A stretch of DNA of 39,903 nt from Ichthyosporea sp. XGB-2017a (GCA_002811675.1 PDIM01010339.1:29309-69211), one strand, 5' to 3'; positions 8,801 through 17,513 are shown, counted from the first letter of the stretch. Program-made: numbers and translations. Notes: generated by a model not told the origin, from the letters alone.

Positions 8801-9113
8801 TTTGGTGGAAAACTATGAGCATGGCTTAGCTGGGAAGATGGGGTTTTCAGCACAGGTTATTGGGTACTTCGAACAAGTGCGCAGTAAGGTTCATCAATGG
8901 ATCCGAGATAATAACAACCAGATACCCGATTCCTTCGAAGCGGATTTGGCTGCTCTGTGCAAGTCGATTCTGTCAACACATCAAGGAAACGCGCCTATTT
9001 ATTTCTTAAGGCAGCATATCAAAGGTTTCGGAACATATTGTGCAGGGCAATTTGCTGCTGGGAAACAGCCTGAATATTTTAACTCCACGCCCCTGTCCTT
9101 ACCACGAAAGTAA
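5817..9113 (+). CDS. ELAC2: tRNase Z, long form (ELAC2 type)
   Basis: A 1098-residue endonuclease that removes the 3' trailer from tRNA precursors in nucleus and/or mitochondria. The Gly/Arg-rich leader (about 1-100) is followed by a degenerate N-terminal metallo-beta-lactamase half, where LTSNDFSCGQGLPG replaces the metal-binding motif as usual in long forms. An ELAC2-type middle follows (EWMNSFGSQVNHVILN). The catalytic half has DCGEGT (about 721-726), H752-x-H754-x-D756-H757, D863 (HSADTR), H884 (HEAT), H901 (KHSTT) and H923 (THFG). All expected zinc and catalytic positions are present. About 125 residues after the usual end (about 975-1098) are unrecognised. The open frame begins at a TTG at 5772; ATGs at 5817 and 5874 are both plausible, and 5874 gives a cleaner MSRGYYKGRD start. 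The Arg-rich leader could serve RNA binding or import, which is inference. Confidence 0.93.
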   Translation: MHAVQRVRGRVCGGGGGGIMSRGYYKGRDRGTTGAYMQRGEKGDSDSGRYREWKGNHQSSRFSQRNSKSRNNSNGGGDGYGLNKKRGPGAGGAGRKKNVGAGGAGEGMGAETSPVDVAYRRLPSTREWIQSKGYDVPHTGIWGVLDDVPANSLARVRKREDNPCWKFLGAREKKIYAGFEVVGYLSQKKGKRAISTELLNLKKKRVEENFVYYDNTPARGELCPEDLMTAGYNRLHNAETKVICPESKTRGSAVRVQHTYGPERVVYVNPGETFVSYVDNMHQGNEHYNMALLTSNDFSCGQGLPGWRATGKLCSQEEDGTEEVSVMCPVGHNGYHSYRMNACRFFAVEERTLLKSPFRNIFCIPLSPHITAAARARKGDNTEGEGFVRGQKSSVCYLIETPSVNGNKKGKMLDPILYTVLKGHCVYNKERGEMWTPDDVSGECKKGYSSLFVDCQNNKEVDTLKADEFLRTYQKRKKRLYFYGSPSAVFDDICFEEKPVLKMIYHYTPLEVMRSDEYVEWMNSFGSQVNHVILNGALAYGGFKSNLEAVLYTLYGKLGPDFFPFPVQTVPASFTPSELKAELGMNGNLLDSTTAGRYTEFNFKDENRSLVDRSKPLPNTAKERNEFFSSALAYLGRFFSGSFLTTDSSGIANQIVKEEHAVYDPMVDMEPTDMIKASRITPRYDFSAVTILGTAATKPEVGRSLSSTVVRYEKDKYVMFDCGEGTYHRLGQRFGENLDHVLAKLTSIVISHEHLDHHLGLYSVLKKRYEAICRLREKGEALDIPDSIYIVGSALIGKLVNDYKQEHAMGLQDVEMIMYGRQQLSVIDIAGYRLNALLSKHTYWARSCVFEFPSGFALAHSADTRARKDFAEMAERLNTDIFIHEATYPSDKADTAFANKHSTTYNALSMGNISGAPVVALTHFGSVSSVFRRVSEIRSFLKHVRERGCSNQAFVAAEDMMTLVPPDALGVQRYQDQWNNFDQRLFAVQGFALTHLVENYEHGLAGKMGFSAQVIGYFEQVRSKVHQWIRDNNNQIPDSFEADLAALCKSILSTHQGNAPIYFLRQHIKGFGTYCAGQFAAGKQPEYFNSTPLSLPRK

Positions 9114-9379
9114 ATATATATCCTGCAGTTGTGTGTAACCGATAAAGGCATATGGTACGAAATAAGCAACTCCAAGATATTACTTGTCAGTGTGAAACAT
9201 CGCACTTTCATGAGAAAAAATCCTCAAATAATTGATGACCTTGATTGAATTCGAGGCCCCATATTGTATATTTAGAACCTTGTTAATTAACAATTTAGTG
9301 TCGCATGTGAAACAAGCTTTAAAAAAAGCTAGTCGTTGCGTTGGCAGATCATCTTATTTCTAGCTGCAAGACAGACGTT

Positions 9380-9385
9380 AATAAA
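9380..9385 (+). terminator. Polyadenylation signal AATAAA, tRNase Z
   Basis: First canonical AATAAA downstream of the tRNase Z stop (267 bases). Confidence 0.45.
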
Positions 9386-9570
9386 ATACAAAATAATGTG
9401 CGAGACAAAGAAAATAGAAAATAGTACCAAACTGCAATTTGCGTGAAATGGGGCTGTTAAGTTTTCGAATTGGATTTGATTGTGAACACCTCTAGAGCTA
9501 GGAACTAGCTGTACAGGGGCCTGCGTACTTGCTTGGGGGGCTTTTACAAATCAGCTGCTGCGCCAGCTAA

Positions 9571-9582
9571 TTTGACGTCAAA
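9571..9582. promoter_or_regulatory. CRE-type palindrome TTTGACGTCAAA
   Basis: A perfect 12-base palindrome around TGACGTCA, the full CRE/ATF-type bZIP site. It lies 563 bases upstream of POMT2 and 286 bases upstream of its TATA-like element. bZIP binding is inferred from the known consensus. Confidence 0.45.
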
Positions 9583-9867
9583 ACTAAGCACTTCCCTCTG
9601 TAGACTGTAGCTGTGCAGGTACAGCAGTCCGAGCAGCAGTCTAATAATAATTGCAAGCAGCAACCCTCCCAGTCCCCTGTCACCTGTGCGGCGTTTTCTT
9701 ATTTTTTTCTTTTTTTCCTGTTTTATTGTTTATTTTCTAATTTATTTATTTATTTATTGTTTTTTCTCTTTTGGTTTTTTATTTTCAATTTCTGTTTTGA
9801 TTTTGTCTCCTCGTCCCTCTTCTCCTTCTCCTTTTCCTCCTTAATCTATTTCTAATCTGCATTTGTG

Positions 9868-9875
9868 TATATAGG
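9868..9875 (+). promoter_or_regulatory. TATA-like element of POMT2
   Basis: TATATAGG followed by AGGGG, directly after the T-rich stretch and 270 bases before the POMT2 ATG. Assigned by position and sequence only. Confidence 0.35.
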
Positions 9876-10144
9876 AGGGGTATTGAAAATCAAGACTTCT
9901 GGTATTCCTGTGTAGATCACTTAAAGAGAAACCCAAGAATCAATCCTTAGTGTTAATATCTTGTTCTACTCCTTTCCCACCCCCTCGATTCTGCTCATTT
10001 CAGGAATTTCTCTAAGCCTCATTCCTTTTCTTTCTTTGCTGCATACACAGGGAGAATCTTAAGGAAAAAAGAAAAAAAAAGCAGACTGACAAACGTACAG
10101 GATAGGAAATCTTTGTAGCATCTCCTTTGGTCCCGTGAAAGCTA

Positions 10145-12916
10145 ATGGAAGCCGCCTCCCCTCGTGTGCATCGTCCTTATCTGACAAACAAGGAGTACAC
10201 TAGCAGTACAAATAACAACACAGGTAGCAGTGGAGGAGGGATATTTGATAGTCCCAATAACAGTGCGAGTGTGAGTCCAACAGCGGCGCAAAATCAGCTC
10301 AGTAGAGGTTCTCCCTCGCGTGGATACACTTATTATCCTCATAGTAATAGCACAAGTTATAGCGCGGGTAGCAGTCCTACTTATCGCTCCCCTCCTACTC
10401 CTGCGCATTTCTCACCGAGGTATTATACAGGTAGCGGATCCAATAGCCCTGATCCTCAACAGAGTCGATATTCAGCGTCAGGAACACCCCCTTCCCAATT
10501 AGCTGGATATCCGACAGCACAATTTAACAGTCACAGCACTAATAATAATATTAATAATATACAGGCAAGTGGGTCTCCAATCATGCAAAGCAGTGGTAGT
10601 AAGGAGGCGGACCACTCCATAGCGGGAACTTCAACGCCTAGTGGGAATACAGGGATTAGTGCTGCTGTGCGACACCGAGGCGGGGGTGCAGTGGGCACCG
10701 GAGGTGAGCTGAGCAGCGCGGAGCAGGATCATTATCGTAAGGCCTCAGACAGTAAGGAAGATAACCATGCGCGCGCCCTGAATAGGGCAGCAGATCGGCC
10801 GAAGCAGCGTTCTAAATTTGCGCTGTATAATTATTTTGATGACTTATTTCCGGAGGACGATGTCAAAGTGTTTCTGGTCATCTGCTTTGCGTCCTTCTTC
10901 ACTCGTTTTTTTGCAATACATTTCCCGAGAAGCATTGTATGGGATGAAACCCATTTTGGTAAGTTTGCGGGCTATTATATCAAAGGGACGTTTTACTTTG
11001 ACGTGCATCCTCCATTGGCAAAGATGTTGATTTTCTTTGCGGGTTGGATAACTGGGTATGATGGCAATTTTGCATTTGAGAAGCCTGGTATACCTTATGA
11101 TGGGGTGCGTTATATGGGGATGAGATTGATGTGTGCTTTCTTTGGGGCCTGTGTGCCGCCATTAAGCTTCATGACCGTGCGAGGAATGGGATTTTCTATT
11201 GCTGCAGCCTCACTTTCGGCGTGTTTCTGTCTCTTTGATGTCGGAAGCCTATGCCTTGCGCGTTTCATTCTTTTGGATCCATTCCTTATGTTTTTTATCC
11301 AATTGAGTGTATTTTGCACAGTCATGTTCTTCTCAGTGAGGCGACAGCCCTTTTCGGATATTTGGTGGATGTGGCTAGCTGCGTCTGGAATATCACTGGG
11401 ACTAACTCTGTCGGTTAAATGGGTGGGTCTTTTTGTTATTCTGTTTGTGGGAGCTACAACTGCAATGGATTTATGGGATCTTCTTGGTGACCTGAAATTG
11501 AACAACAAAACTCTTGTGAAGCACCTGATGGCAAGAGTTGCGTGCTTGATTATCCTCCCTATTCTCGTATACACATTTACATTTTGGTTGCACTTCGCTT
11601 TATTACCCCGCACCGGTCCCGGGGACGGATTTATGAGTAGTGCTTTTCAGACTAAGCTGGAAGGCAATGAGCTGCAATCTGCTCAAGCTCCCCTTGAAGT
11701 GGCATACGGATCTATAGTGTCCCTAAAGAGTCAGCGTATAGGCGGGGCCCTTCTTCATTCACACGAGCATTTATATCCAGACGATGTAGGCCCACGGCAA
11801 CAACAAATTACCTGCTATGCACATAAAGATAGCAATAACCACTTTATGTTTTTGAAAGCCAAAGAAGAGTATGACTCTGAAGCGCCGATTGAGTATATTC
11901 GTCATGGTGATGTAGTAAGGTTAAGGCATGTGAATACCGGAAGACATTTGCATAGCCACAAAGAAAAGGCGCCTTTGACAAAGAAGCACTTTCAAGTTTC
12001 AGGATATGGTGATAAAACAATTGGAGACTCTAACGATTATTGGGTTGTGGACTTTGTGGGGGGGAAAGCGAATGAAACATTGCGAGTTCTCCACTCATCT
12101 TTCCGTCTTCTTCACCAGAATGTTAAGTGTGCCTTGTACACCCATGGCGAGAACCTGCCAAAATGGGGTTATGAACAAAATGAAGTTACCTGCAATCCTG
12201 ACTCTGGAAAAACTATTAACAACAATCTGTGGAATGTGGAACATCATGAAAATAACCGACTATCAGCAGGCGAACGCTATAGTGACAGTGCTCCTGGGCT
12301 GATGAGATCAATGCTGGAGCTCCACTATGCGATGTTTTCTGTGAATAACAATCTTAAACCAAAGCCGGATGAAGTTACATCCCGTCCATGGCAGTGGCCA
12401 ATCGACTACAAAGGTCAGCGGTTCACGGGGTGGGCTGAAACAGATGTCCGTGTGTATTTAATTGGAAATCCACTGGTGTTTCTCGGTGGACTTGTTGCCA
12501 TCGGCATCTTTCTTGTACTTATTATCGTGCAAAAGGTTAAGGAGCAAAGAGGGATACCTGATGCTCCCTGGAATCGTGAAAAAAAACGACTGACACAGAA
12601 CACATGCTGTTGGTTACTCTTTGGCTGGTGCCTTCACTATTTTCCATTCTTTCTAATGGGTCGAGTGCTTTACTTTCATCATTACTTCCCGTGTATGCTG
12701 TTTGCAAACATGCTGATGGCAGTCCTGCTTGACTATTTCATCCATCGACTACGCTTAGCTACTCTAACTGGCGTAGTGGATGCTAGTATTGTCAATGCAT
12801 TACATATTGTCCTTTTCCTATCTTTCCTTGTCCTATGCCCAGTGGCTTATGGTATGACTGGGCCAGTAGAGAACTACTGGTACCTGAAGTGGATGAATAC
12901 TTGGGAATTGCCATGA
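10145..12916 (+). CDS. POMT2: Dolichyl-P-mannose protein O-mannosyltransferase (POMT2/PMT2 type)
   Basis: A 923-residue ER membrane enzyme that transfers mannose from dolichyl-phosphate-mannose to Ser/Thr of secretory proteins, usually as a PMT1/PMT2 heterodimer. A Ser/Asn/Gly/Pro-rich, probably disordered cytosolic leader (about 1-215) precedes the first membrane segment. The first luminal loop carries the essential acidic pair D267-E268 in WDETHFGKF, then FDVHPPLAKMLI. DETHFGK rather than DEVHFGG or DEVYYG points to the POMT2/PMT2 subfamily. Three MIR motifs follow: LLHSHEHLYP, HVNTGRHLHSH and LLHQNVKCALYTH. A C-terminal set of hydrophobic helices ends in KWMNTWELP, the usual family end. 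The leader is long compared with animal POMT2. A partner PMT1-type gene is not in this window. The start is an ATG at 10145. Confidence 0.96.
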   Translation: MEAASPRVHRPYLTNKEYTSSTNNNTGSSGGGIFDSPNNSASVSPTAAQNQLSRGSPSRGYTYYPHSNSTSYSAGSSPTYRSPPTPAHFSPRYYTGSGSNSPDPQQSRYSASGTPPSQLAGYPTAQFNSHSTNNNINNIQASGSPIMQSSGSKEADHSIAGTSTPSGNTGISAAVRHRGGGAVGTGGELSSAEQDHYRKASDSKEDNHARALNRAADRPKQRSKFALYNYFDDLFPEDDVKVFLVICFASFFTRFFAIHFPRSIVWDETHFGKFAGYYIKGTFYFDVHPPLAKMLIFFAGWITGYDGNFAFEKPGIPYDGVRYMGMRLMCAFFGACVPPLSFMTVRGMGFSIAAASLSACFCLFDVGSLCLARFILLDPFLMFFIQLSVFCTVMFFSVRRQPFSDIWWMWLAASGISLGLTLSVKWVGLFVILFVGATTAMDLWDLLGDLKLNNKTLVKHLMARVACLIILPILVYTFTFWLHFALLPRTGPGDGFMSSAFQTKLEGNELQSAQAPLEVAYGSIVSLKSQRIGGALLHSHEHLYPDDVGPRQQQITCYAHKDSNNHFMFLKAKEEYDSEAPIEYIRHGDVVRLRHVNTGRHLHSHKEKAPLTKKHFQVSGYGDKTIGDSNDYWVVDFVGGKANETLRVLHSSFRLLHQNVKCALYTHGENLPKWGYEQNEVTCNPDSGKTINNNLWNVEHHENNRLSAGERYSDSAPGLMRSMLELHYAMFSVNNNLKPKPDEVTSRPWQWPIDYKGQRFTGWAETDVRVYLIGNPLVFLGGLVAIGIFLVLIIVQKVKEQRGIPDAPWNREKKRLTQNTCCWLLFGWCLHYFPFFLMGRVLYFHHYFPCMLFANMLMAVLLDYFIHRLRLATLTGVVDASIVNALHIVLFLSFLVLCPVAYGMTGPVENYWYLKWMNTWELP

Positions 12917-13048
12917 CTTAAGAGAATGTATAGGTCCCATGATATAAAAACAAGAAATCCAAAACAAAAGAAAAAGAAAAAGGAAACTCTTTGCAAAACT
13001 TATAATTGTTACCTACATGGACAAGCAGAAACAAGCATAATTATAATT

Positions 13049-13293
13049 AATAAAAATAAGAAGGAAAGAAACACAAAGAACCGATGCCATTCTTTTGACC
13101 AACGGGTAATCTGCAGCACTTGTCTTACTGTCTTACTCGTACCCAGCTGATAAGTTCCATTGAGAAGAACAGAACCACATAGTACAGCTGTACTGTACAT
13201 AGATAAGGGACAGGAGAGAGACTAGATGGGCAAGAAGACAAACAAAGACAAATAAAGCAATAAAGGACACTGCATTTTTTAGGACTAAATAAA
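13049..13293 (+). terminator. Cluster of AATAAA signals after POMT2
   Basis: AATAAA at 13049-13054, 13251-13256, 13259-13264 and 13288-13293. The third lies in CAATAAAGGACA, identical to the 12-mer after CPT1, and in both places CTGC follows closely. Several alternative 3' ends are possible. Confidence 0.5.
13181..13194. repeat. 14-base perfect palindrome AGTACAGCTGTACT
   Basis: The sequence equals its own reverse complement and contains the E-box core CAGCTG. It lies 353 bases before the KCC start. A palindrome of this length may occur by chance a few times in 40 kb. Confidence 0.5.
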
Positions 13294-13546
13294 GAAAAGT
13301 TTTCTTTCCTTTTTGAGGGCTTTTTTTAGTCTTCTCGTGGTTTTCTGTTTTCTCTTTTCTTTCTTTTTCTTTTTTTTTTCTTTTGTAATAAAATATTCGA
13401 CCGAAAAATTAGCTTTAATTTTTTCATGTTTAGTTTTTATTTTTTTTCTTTTTTATTTCTGTGTGGATTTTGATTACTTTTGGGTGTTTTATTTGATTTA
13501 TTGCTTTGTGAAGAAGAGAAGGTTGTTTTTGTGTTAGATTGAGGAA

Positions 13547-16500
13547 ATGGAGTCCCAGTCTGGGGAGCAGAAAGGGCGGTTTGTGTCGTCTATGGTGGAG
13601 GCGGAGAGTGATCATGAAGGTGAAGGCGGTCAAGGGGAGCAGGATCAAGCTGGAGCGGGAGGAATGGGCTCTGTGTTTGCGCTGTTTAGGATGGATAAGA
13701 AAGGAAAGAGTAGTGTTGATGGTATAGATCATAAATCAGTGGAAGTGAAGAGTACCAGTGGAAGTGTGGAGCATGTTCAGGAGAATCACTCCTCCAGTTG
13801 CGGGCCCTCTTCTCCTTTTAATCGTGCAGTGAGTTCCTCAACAAGTGTGTTGGATTCAAACAAGAATGCTACGAATAATGCTCCTGTGGGACTGGAAACT
13901 GCCAATTCCATTGATGTAATTGAAAAGGGAGATATTGACTCAAAAGGAATGAAGGAAGATGGGATCCGGGACTTTCTGAAGCCTCCCAATGCGGACTCCG
14001 TTCAGCTGGAGATGATGGAGCCGTGCAATGGATATGATCCAGAGGAGGAAAACAACCTGACGCTCTACAAGGAGGATCTGAGCAAGAAGCCTCGTGTGGC
14101 GTTTCTCCTCCCCGAACTGATGGGAATGAGGCTTCCTGAGGCAGGGAGCAGTCAGGAAGTGAACCGCACACCCTCTGGTAACAAATTAGGTACAATGGCT
14201 GGAGTGTACCTCCCTTGCCTGCAGAATATTCTCGGTGTTATTCTTTTCCTTCGTTTGAGTTGGATTGTAGGTGAGGCAGGAATCATACAGGCCTTTTTCA
14301 TAGTTTTTCTTTCATGCTGTTGCACAATGATCACTGCCATATCTATGAGTGCCATTGCTACAAACGGAAAAGTCCCCGCAGGAGGCTCTTACTATATGAT
14401 ATCGAGGTCACTAGGCCCCGCCTTTGGGGGTTCCGTGGGGATTCTTTTTTATCTGGGGACTACGTTTGCCTCTTCCCTCTATATTTTAGGGGCAGTGGAA
14501 ATACTGGTAGTCTATATCGCCCCTGAAATGTCTTTATTCGGAGAAGTAAGTGTCATTGGCGGCCCAAATGGTGCGTTGCTTAACAACTACCGTATTTACG
14601 GAACAATTTTATTGTTCCTTATGGCATCAGTTGTGTTTGTTGGTGTGAAATATGTAAATAAGTTTGCCTTTTTCTTCCTTGGGTGTGTTCTTCTCTCATT
14701 GGTGGCCATTTATGTTGGGTGTTGGTCATCCCCACGCAGTGACCAGCCAGATATTTGCTTTGTGAATGGACAACTGAAGGATTCATTGTCGTATTGCAAT
14801 AATGTGACGATTAATACAGATCCCAATAACAGGACCGGGGTTTTCGTGGGTATTCCCGGTCTAGAAAGTGGTGTTTTTTCAGATAACGCAGGTGCAAGTT
14901 ATCGAACAGATGGTGAAACAAACCCGGGGGTACAGGGCTCTACCGAGAATGGTGATATTCCTGCTTCGGAAGAGACGTCCTTTGCCATCTTGATTGGAAT
15001 TTTCTTCCCTTCAGTGACTGGTATTATGGCTGGGTCGAATCGCTCGGGTGACCTTCGAAATGCGCAAAGGTCCATTCCAATTGGAACCATTGCTGCCATT
15101 GCCACCACCACAACTATTTACCTTACATGTGTTCTTTTCTTTGGGGGTTCTATTGAAGGTGACCTTTTGCGTGATAAATATGGGCTGAGCATCGGCGGCG
15201 AAATGGTTATAGGGGCTCTGGCATGGCCTACCAAATGGCTTGTGCTGCTAGGAGCCCTACTATCTACAGTAGGTGCTGGCCTCCAGAGTCTTGTTGGTGC
15301 CCCAAGATTACTACAAGCTATAGCCAATGATGATGTTATTCCCATTTTGGGCCGCTTCAAGTACATAACGCCTGCTGGCGAGCCCCTTCCTGCACTAATA
15401 CTAACGTGCTGTATTTCCGAGATTGGCATAATTATAGCCAACTTAGACGTTGTTGCTCCGATCATTACAATGTTCTTTTTATTGTGCTATGCGTTCGTCA
15501 ACGTGGCCACTACCGTTCAGTCTTTACTCAACTCTCCAAACTGGCGACCACGATTTAAGTATTTCCACTGGTCTCTCTCGTTGTTAGGAGCCTGTCTTTG
15601 TGTAACCATTATGTTTTTAAGTAGTTGGGTGTTTGCTCTTGCGGCAGTGGCGATTGCAATTGCCGTTTACAAGTACATTGAATACAAAGGAGCCGCTAAA
15701 GAATGGGGTGACGGTATGAAAGGACTTAGTCTTCATACTGCTAGACTGGCGCTACTAAAATTGAAGCCGGGCGAACAGCACACCAAAAATTGGCGTCCTC
15801 AAATCCTCGTATTGAGTAAATTAAACGAAGATACGCCAGTAAATGGTGATGCAAGCACGAACATTTCAGTCGAGATAGAAACGTTAACATTTGTAAATCA
15901 ATTGAAACACGGAAGAGGTCTGACAATTTTAGGATCCTGTCTGGAAGGAACTTTTGGCGAAAAAGCCAAGGAGGCGAATGTGCTGAAAAAGAAAGGCGCG
16001 CAGTTTATGAAAAATCACAAACTAAAAGGGTTTTTTGATCTAATTGTAAGTGAAGATGTGTCTAGTGGTCTGTGCAGTCTCGTCCAGACAAGTGGCTTGG
16101 GTGGCCTTCGCCACAACACTGTATGCATCAATTGGCCTGATAACTGGAAGGACAAGGAGAGTCATAGAATTTTCATTGATGTAGCACGTACAGTAATGGC
16201 CAGCGAATTGGCTCTTTTGGTACCGAAGGGGGCCTTGCATTTCCCCAAGAATAATGAGCGAATGACTGGCTCAATTGATATCTGGTGGGTAGTGCACGAT
16301 GGAGGCATGTTGTTGTTGCTTCCCTTCTTGTTGAAGAAGCACAAAGTGTGGAAGCAATGCAAATTACGAATTTTTACTGTTGCCGAGTTGAATGACAACA
16401 GTTTGCAAATGAAAAAGGACCTGGAGAAATTCATATTTGAACTTCGACTTGAAGCAGAAATTCATGTAATCGAAATGTCTGATAATGACATATCCGCATA

Positions 16501-16870
16501 CACTTATGAACGTACGCTGATTATGGAAAGGCGACAATCCATATGTCGCAAAATGAATGTGAGTGGCGAACACGATATCATGCAAGTTGCTGGATCCTCT
16601 TTCAACCTTGGCGCCCGGAGTAAGGAGAATTTAATGAACGCCCCGGATAATGTCAAATGCATGAATACGTCGGTAAAGTTGAATGGCATTATCAAATCCT
16701 GGTCTGCTGAATCTGCTCTCGTGCTACTGAACCTACCAACTATGTCTTTGCGAATGACAGCTAGTGAGGAAAACCACTACATGGAGTTCATAGATGTACT
16801 AACTGAAGGACTTAAACGAGTACTATTGGTAAAAGGAGGTGGATCCGAAGTGGTTACCATATACTCTTAA
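13547..16870 (+). CDS. KCC: K-Cl cotransporter (SLC12 family, KCC type)
   Basis: A 1107-residue plasma-membrane cotransporter moving K+ and Cl- together, typically for volume and chloride control. An acidic, Ser-rich cytosolic N-tail (about 1-200) leads to TM1, GVYLPCLQNILGVILFLRLS. Then come AISMSAIATNGKVPAGGSYYMISR and the LGTTFASSLYILGAVEI helix. A long extracellular loop between TM5 and TM6 (about 390-480) has Cys residues and NVT and NRT glycosylation sequons, as in KCCs. GIMAGSNRSGDL (about 493-504) and GAGLQSLVGAPRLLQAI follow. The C-terminal SLC12 domain contains IFTVAEL, NSLQMKKDL and SDNDISAYTYERTL. It ends in GGGSEVVTIYS, almost identical to the animal KCC terminus. The KCC rather than NKCC/NCC assignment is therefore strong. 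The start ATG has G at -3. Confidence 0.97.
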   Translation: MESQSGEQKGRFVSSMVEAESDHEGEGGQGEQDQAGAGGMGSVFALFRMDKKGKSSVDGIDHKSVEVKSTSGSVEHVQENHSSSCGPSSPFNRAVSSSTSVLDSNKNATNNAPVGLETANSIDVIEKGDIDSKGMKEDGIRDFLKPPNADSVQLEMMEPCNGYDPEEENNLTLYKEDLSKKPRVAFLLPELMGMRLPEAGSSQEVNRTPSGNKLGTMAGVYLPCLQNILGVILFLRLSWIVGEAGIIQAFFIVFLSCCCTMITAISMSAIATNGKVPAGGSYYMISRSLGPAFGGSVGILFYLGTTFASSLYILGAVEILVVYIAPEMSLFGEVSVIGGPNGALLNNYRIYGTILLFLMASVVFVGVKYVNKFAFFFLGCVLLSLVAIYVGCWSSPRSDQPDICFVNGQLKDSLSYCNNVTINTDPNNRTGVFVGIPGLESGVFSDNAGASYRTDGETNPGVQGSTENGDIPASEETSFAILIGIFFPSVTGIMAGSNRSGDLRNAQRSIPIGTIAAIATTTTIYLTCVLFFGGSIEGDLLRDKYGLSIGGEMVIGALAWPTKWLVLLGALLSTVGAGLQSLVGAPRLLQAIANDDVIPILGRFKYITPAGEPLPALILTCCISEIGIIIANLDVVAPIITMFFLLCYAFVNVATTVQSLLNSPNWRPRFKYFHWSLSLLGACLCVTIMFLSSWVFALAAVAIAIAVYKYIEYKGAAKEWGDGMKGLSLHTARLALLKLKPGEQHTKNWRPQILVLSKLNEDTPVNGDASTNISVEIETLTFVNQLKHGRGLTILGSCLEGTFGEKAKEANVLKKKGAQFMKNHKLKGFFDLIVSEDVSSGLCSLVQTSGLGGLRHNTVCINWPDNWKDKESHRIFIDVARTVMASELALLVPKGALHFPKNNERMTGSIDIWWVVHDGGMLLLLPFLLKKHKVWKQCKLRIFTVAELNDNSLQMKKDLEKFIFELRLEAEIHVIEMSDNDISAYTYERTLIMERRQSICRKMNVSGEHDIMQVAGSSFNLGARSKENLMNAPDNVKCMNTSVKLNGIIKSWSAESALVLLNLPTMSLRMTASEENHYMEFIDVLTEGLKRVLLVKGGGSEVVTIYS

Positions 16871-16928
16871 TTTATTTAATTATAACAGAATTAGAAATTA
16901 GCACTCTTACAAAGAAAGAAACCCCCTC

Positions 16929-16934
16929 AATAAA
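16929..16934 (+). terminator. Polyadenylation signal AATAAA, KCC
   Basis: Canonical hexamer 59 bases after the KCC stop codon, in CAATAAATTG context. Confidence 0.55.
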
Positions 16935-17163
16935 TTGCAAGACATGTATCTTATTATTTTATAAAACCCGCTTTGACACAAGGAACTCAAAATTGACTCC
17001 CATTAGACCGTTCGCGAGACTCCACCGGTACTTGCAGCTACCTCCCATCTCCCGTGCACTTCGTCTGTTAAGAATATTGGGATGTGGGTTTCAACTTTCA
17101 GTTCTCACACTTTGTGATGAAATGGTCTGAAGAAGAATTACACACTTGGCCATTAGCTGGGGA

Positions 17164-17171
17164 TCACGTGA
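17164..17171. promoter_or_regulatory. E-box palindrome TCACGTGA
   Basis: An 8-base palindrome with the CACGTG core bound by bHLH-ZIP factors (Myc/USF/TFE class) in many eukaryotes. It lies 77 bases upstream of the TATA-like element and 362 bases before the PAH ATG. Confidence 0.4.
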
Positions 17172-17247
17172 CAAGATAGTGTACCTTGCAAGGAGGGTAC
17201 GGTGATGAGGGGAGGGGTGTGAACTGTGAAGGGTAATATTGACTTTG

Positions 17248-17254
17248 TATAAAT
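17248..17254 (+). promoter_or_regulatory. TATA-like element of PAH
   Basis: TATAAAT, 279 bases before the PAH ATG and downstream of the E-box. The distance to the ATG is close to that seen for POMT2 (270 bases). Confidence 0.35.
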
Positions 17255-17487
17255 CAGCGATGAAAATTTCTCCGTCTTTTTGTTTCTGGCGCTGCGCATT
17301 TCTTAATTTTTTGGTTTTGTATGGAAATGTCCATAGATTCTTTTTTTTTTTGTTTTGTATAACTTTTTTTGTTTGTGTTTTTGTTTCTTTAGTTTTGGTT
17401 TTCTTTTTTTGTCCTTTTTAGTTTTGGTTTATTTTGTGTGTGTTTAATCCTTTGACGCTGAATAAAATCTTAATCGATAAACAACAA

Positions 17488-17513
17488 AGAAGAAGAAGAA
17501 GAAGAAGAAGAAG
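17488..17513 (+). repeat. GAA trinucleotide repeat
   Basis: About eight uninterrupted AGA/GAA units ending 19 bases before the PAH ATG, so within its 5' leader. Confidence 0.85.

Larger units (their letters stand above)
9114..10144. other. Intergenic region, tRNase Z to POMT2
   Basis: 1031 bases with no supported gene. It contains the tRNase Z poly(A) signal at 9380-9385 and an inverted repeat AGCTAG-GAA-CTAGCT at 9496-9510. Also present are a CRE-type palindrome (9571-9582), a T-rich stretch (about 9700-9845), a TATATAGG (9868-9875) and an A-rich purine tract shortly before the POMT2 ATG. The only short frame of size, at 9613-9855, is a T-rich Phe/Leu run starting without an ATG context of note; I read it as chance. 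Confidence 0.5.
12917..13546. other. Intergenic region, POMT2 to KCC
   Basis: 630 bases. The first half is A-rich 3' region with several AATAAA signals. A perfect 14-base palindrome containing an E-box core lies at 13181-13194. The last 230 bases are strongly T-rich up to the KCC start. No gene is supported. Confidence 0.5.

Noticed and set aside
9613-9855. 80-codon frame before POMT2
   Set aside because: Phe/Leu/Ser-rich translation of the T-rich promoter tract; no protein-like features.
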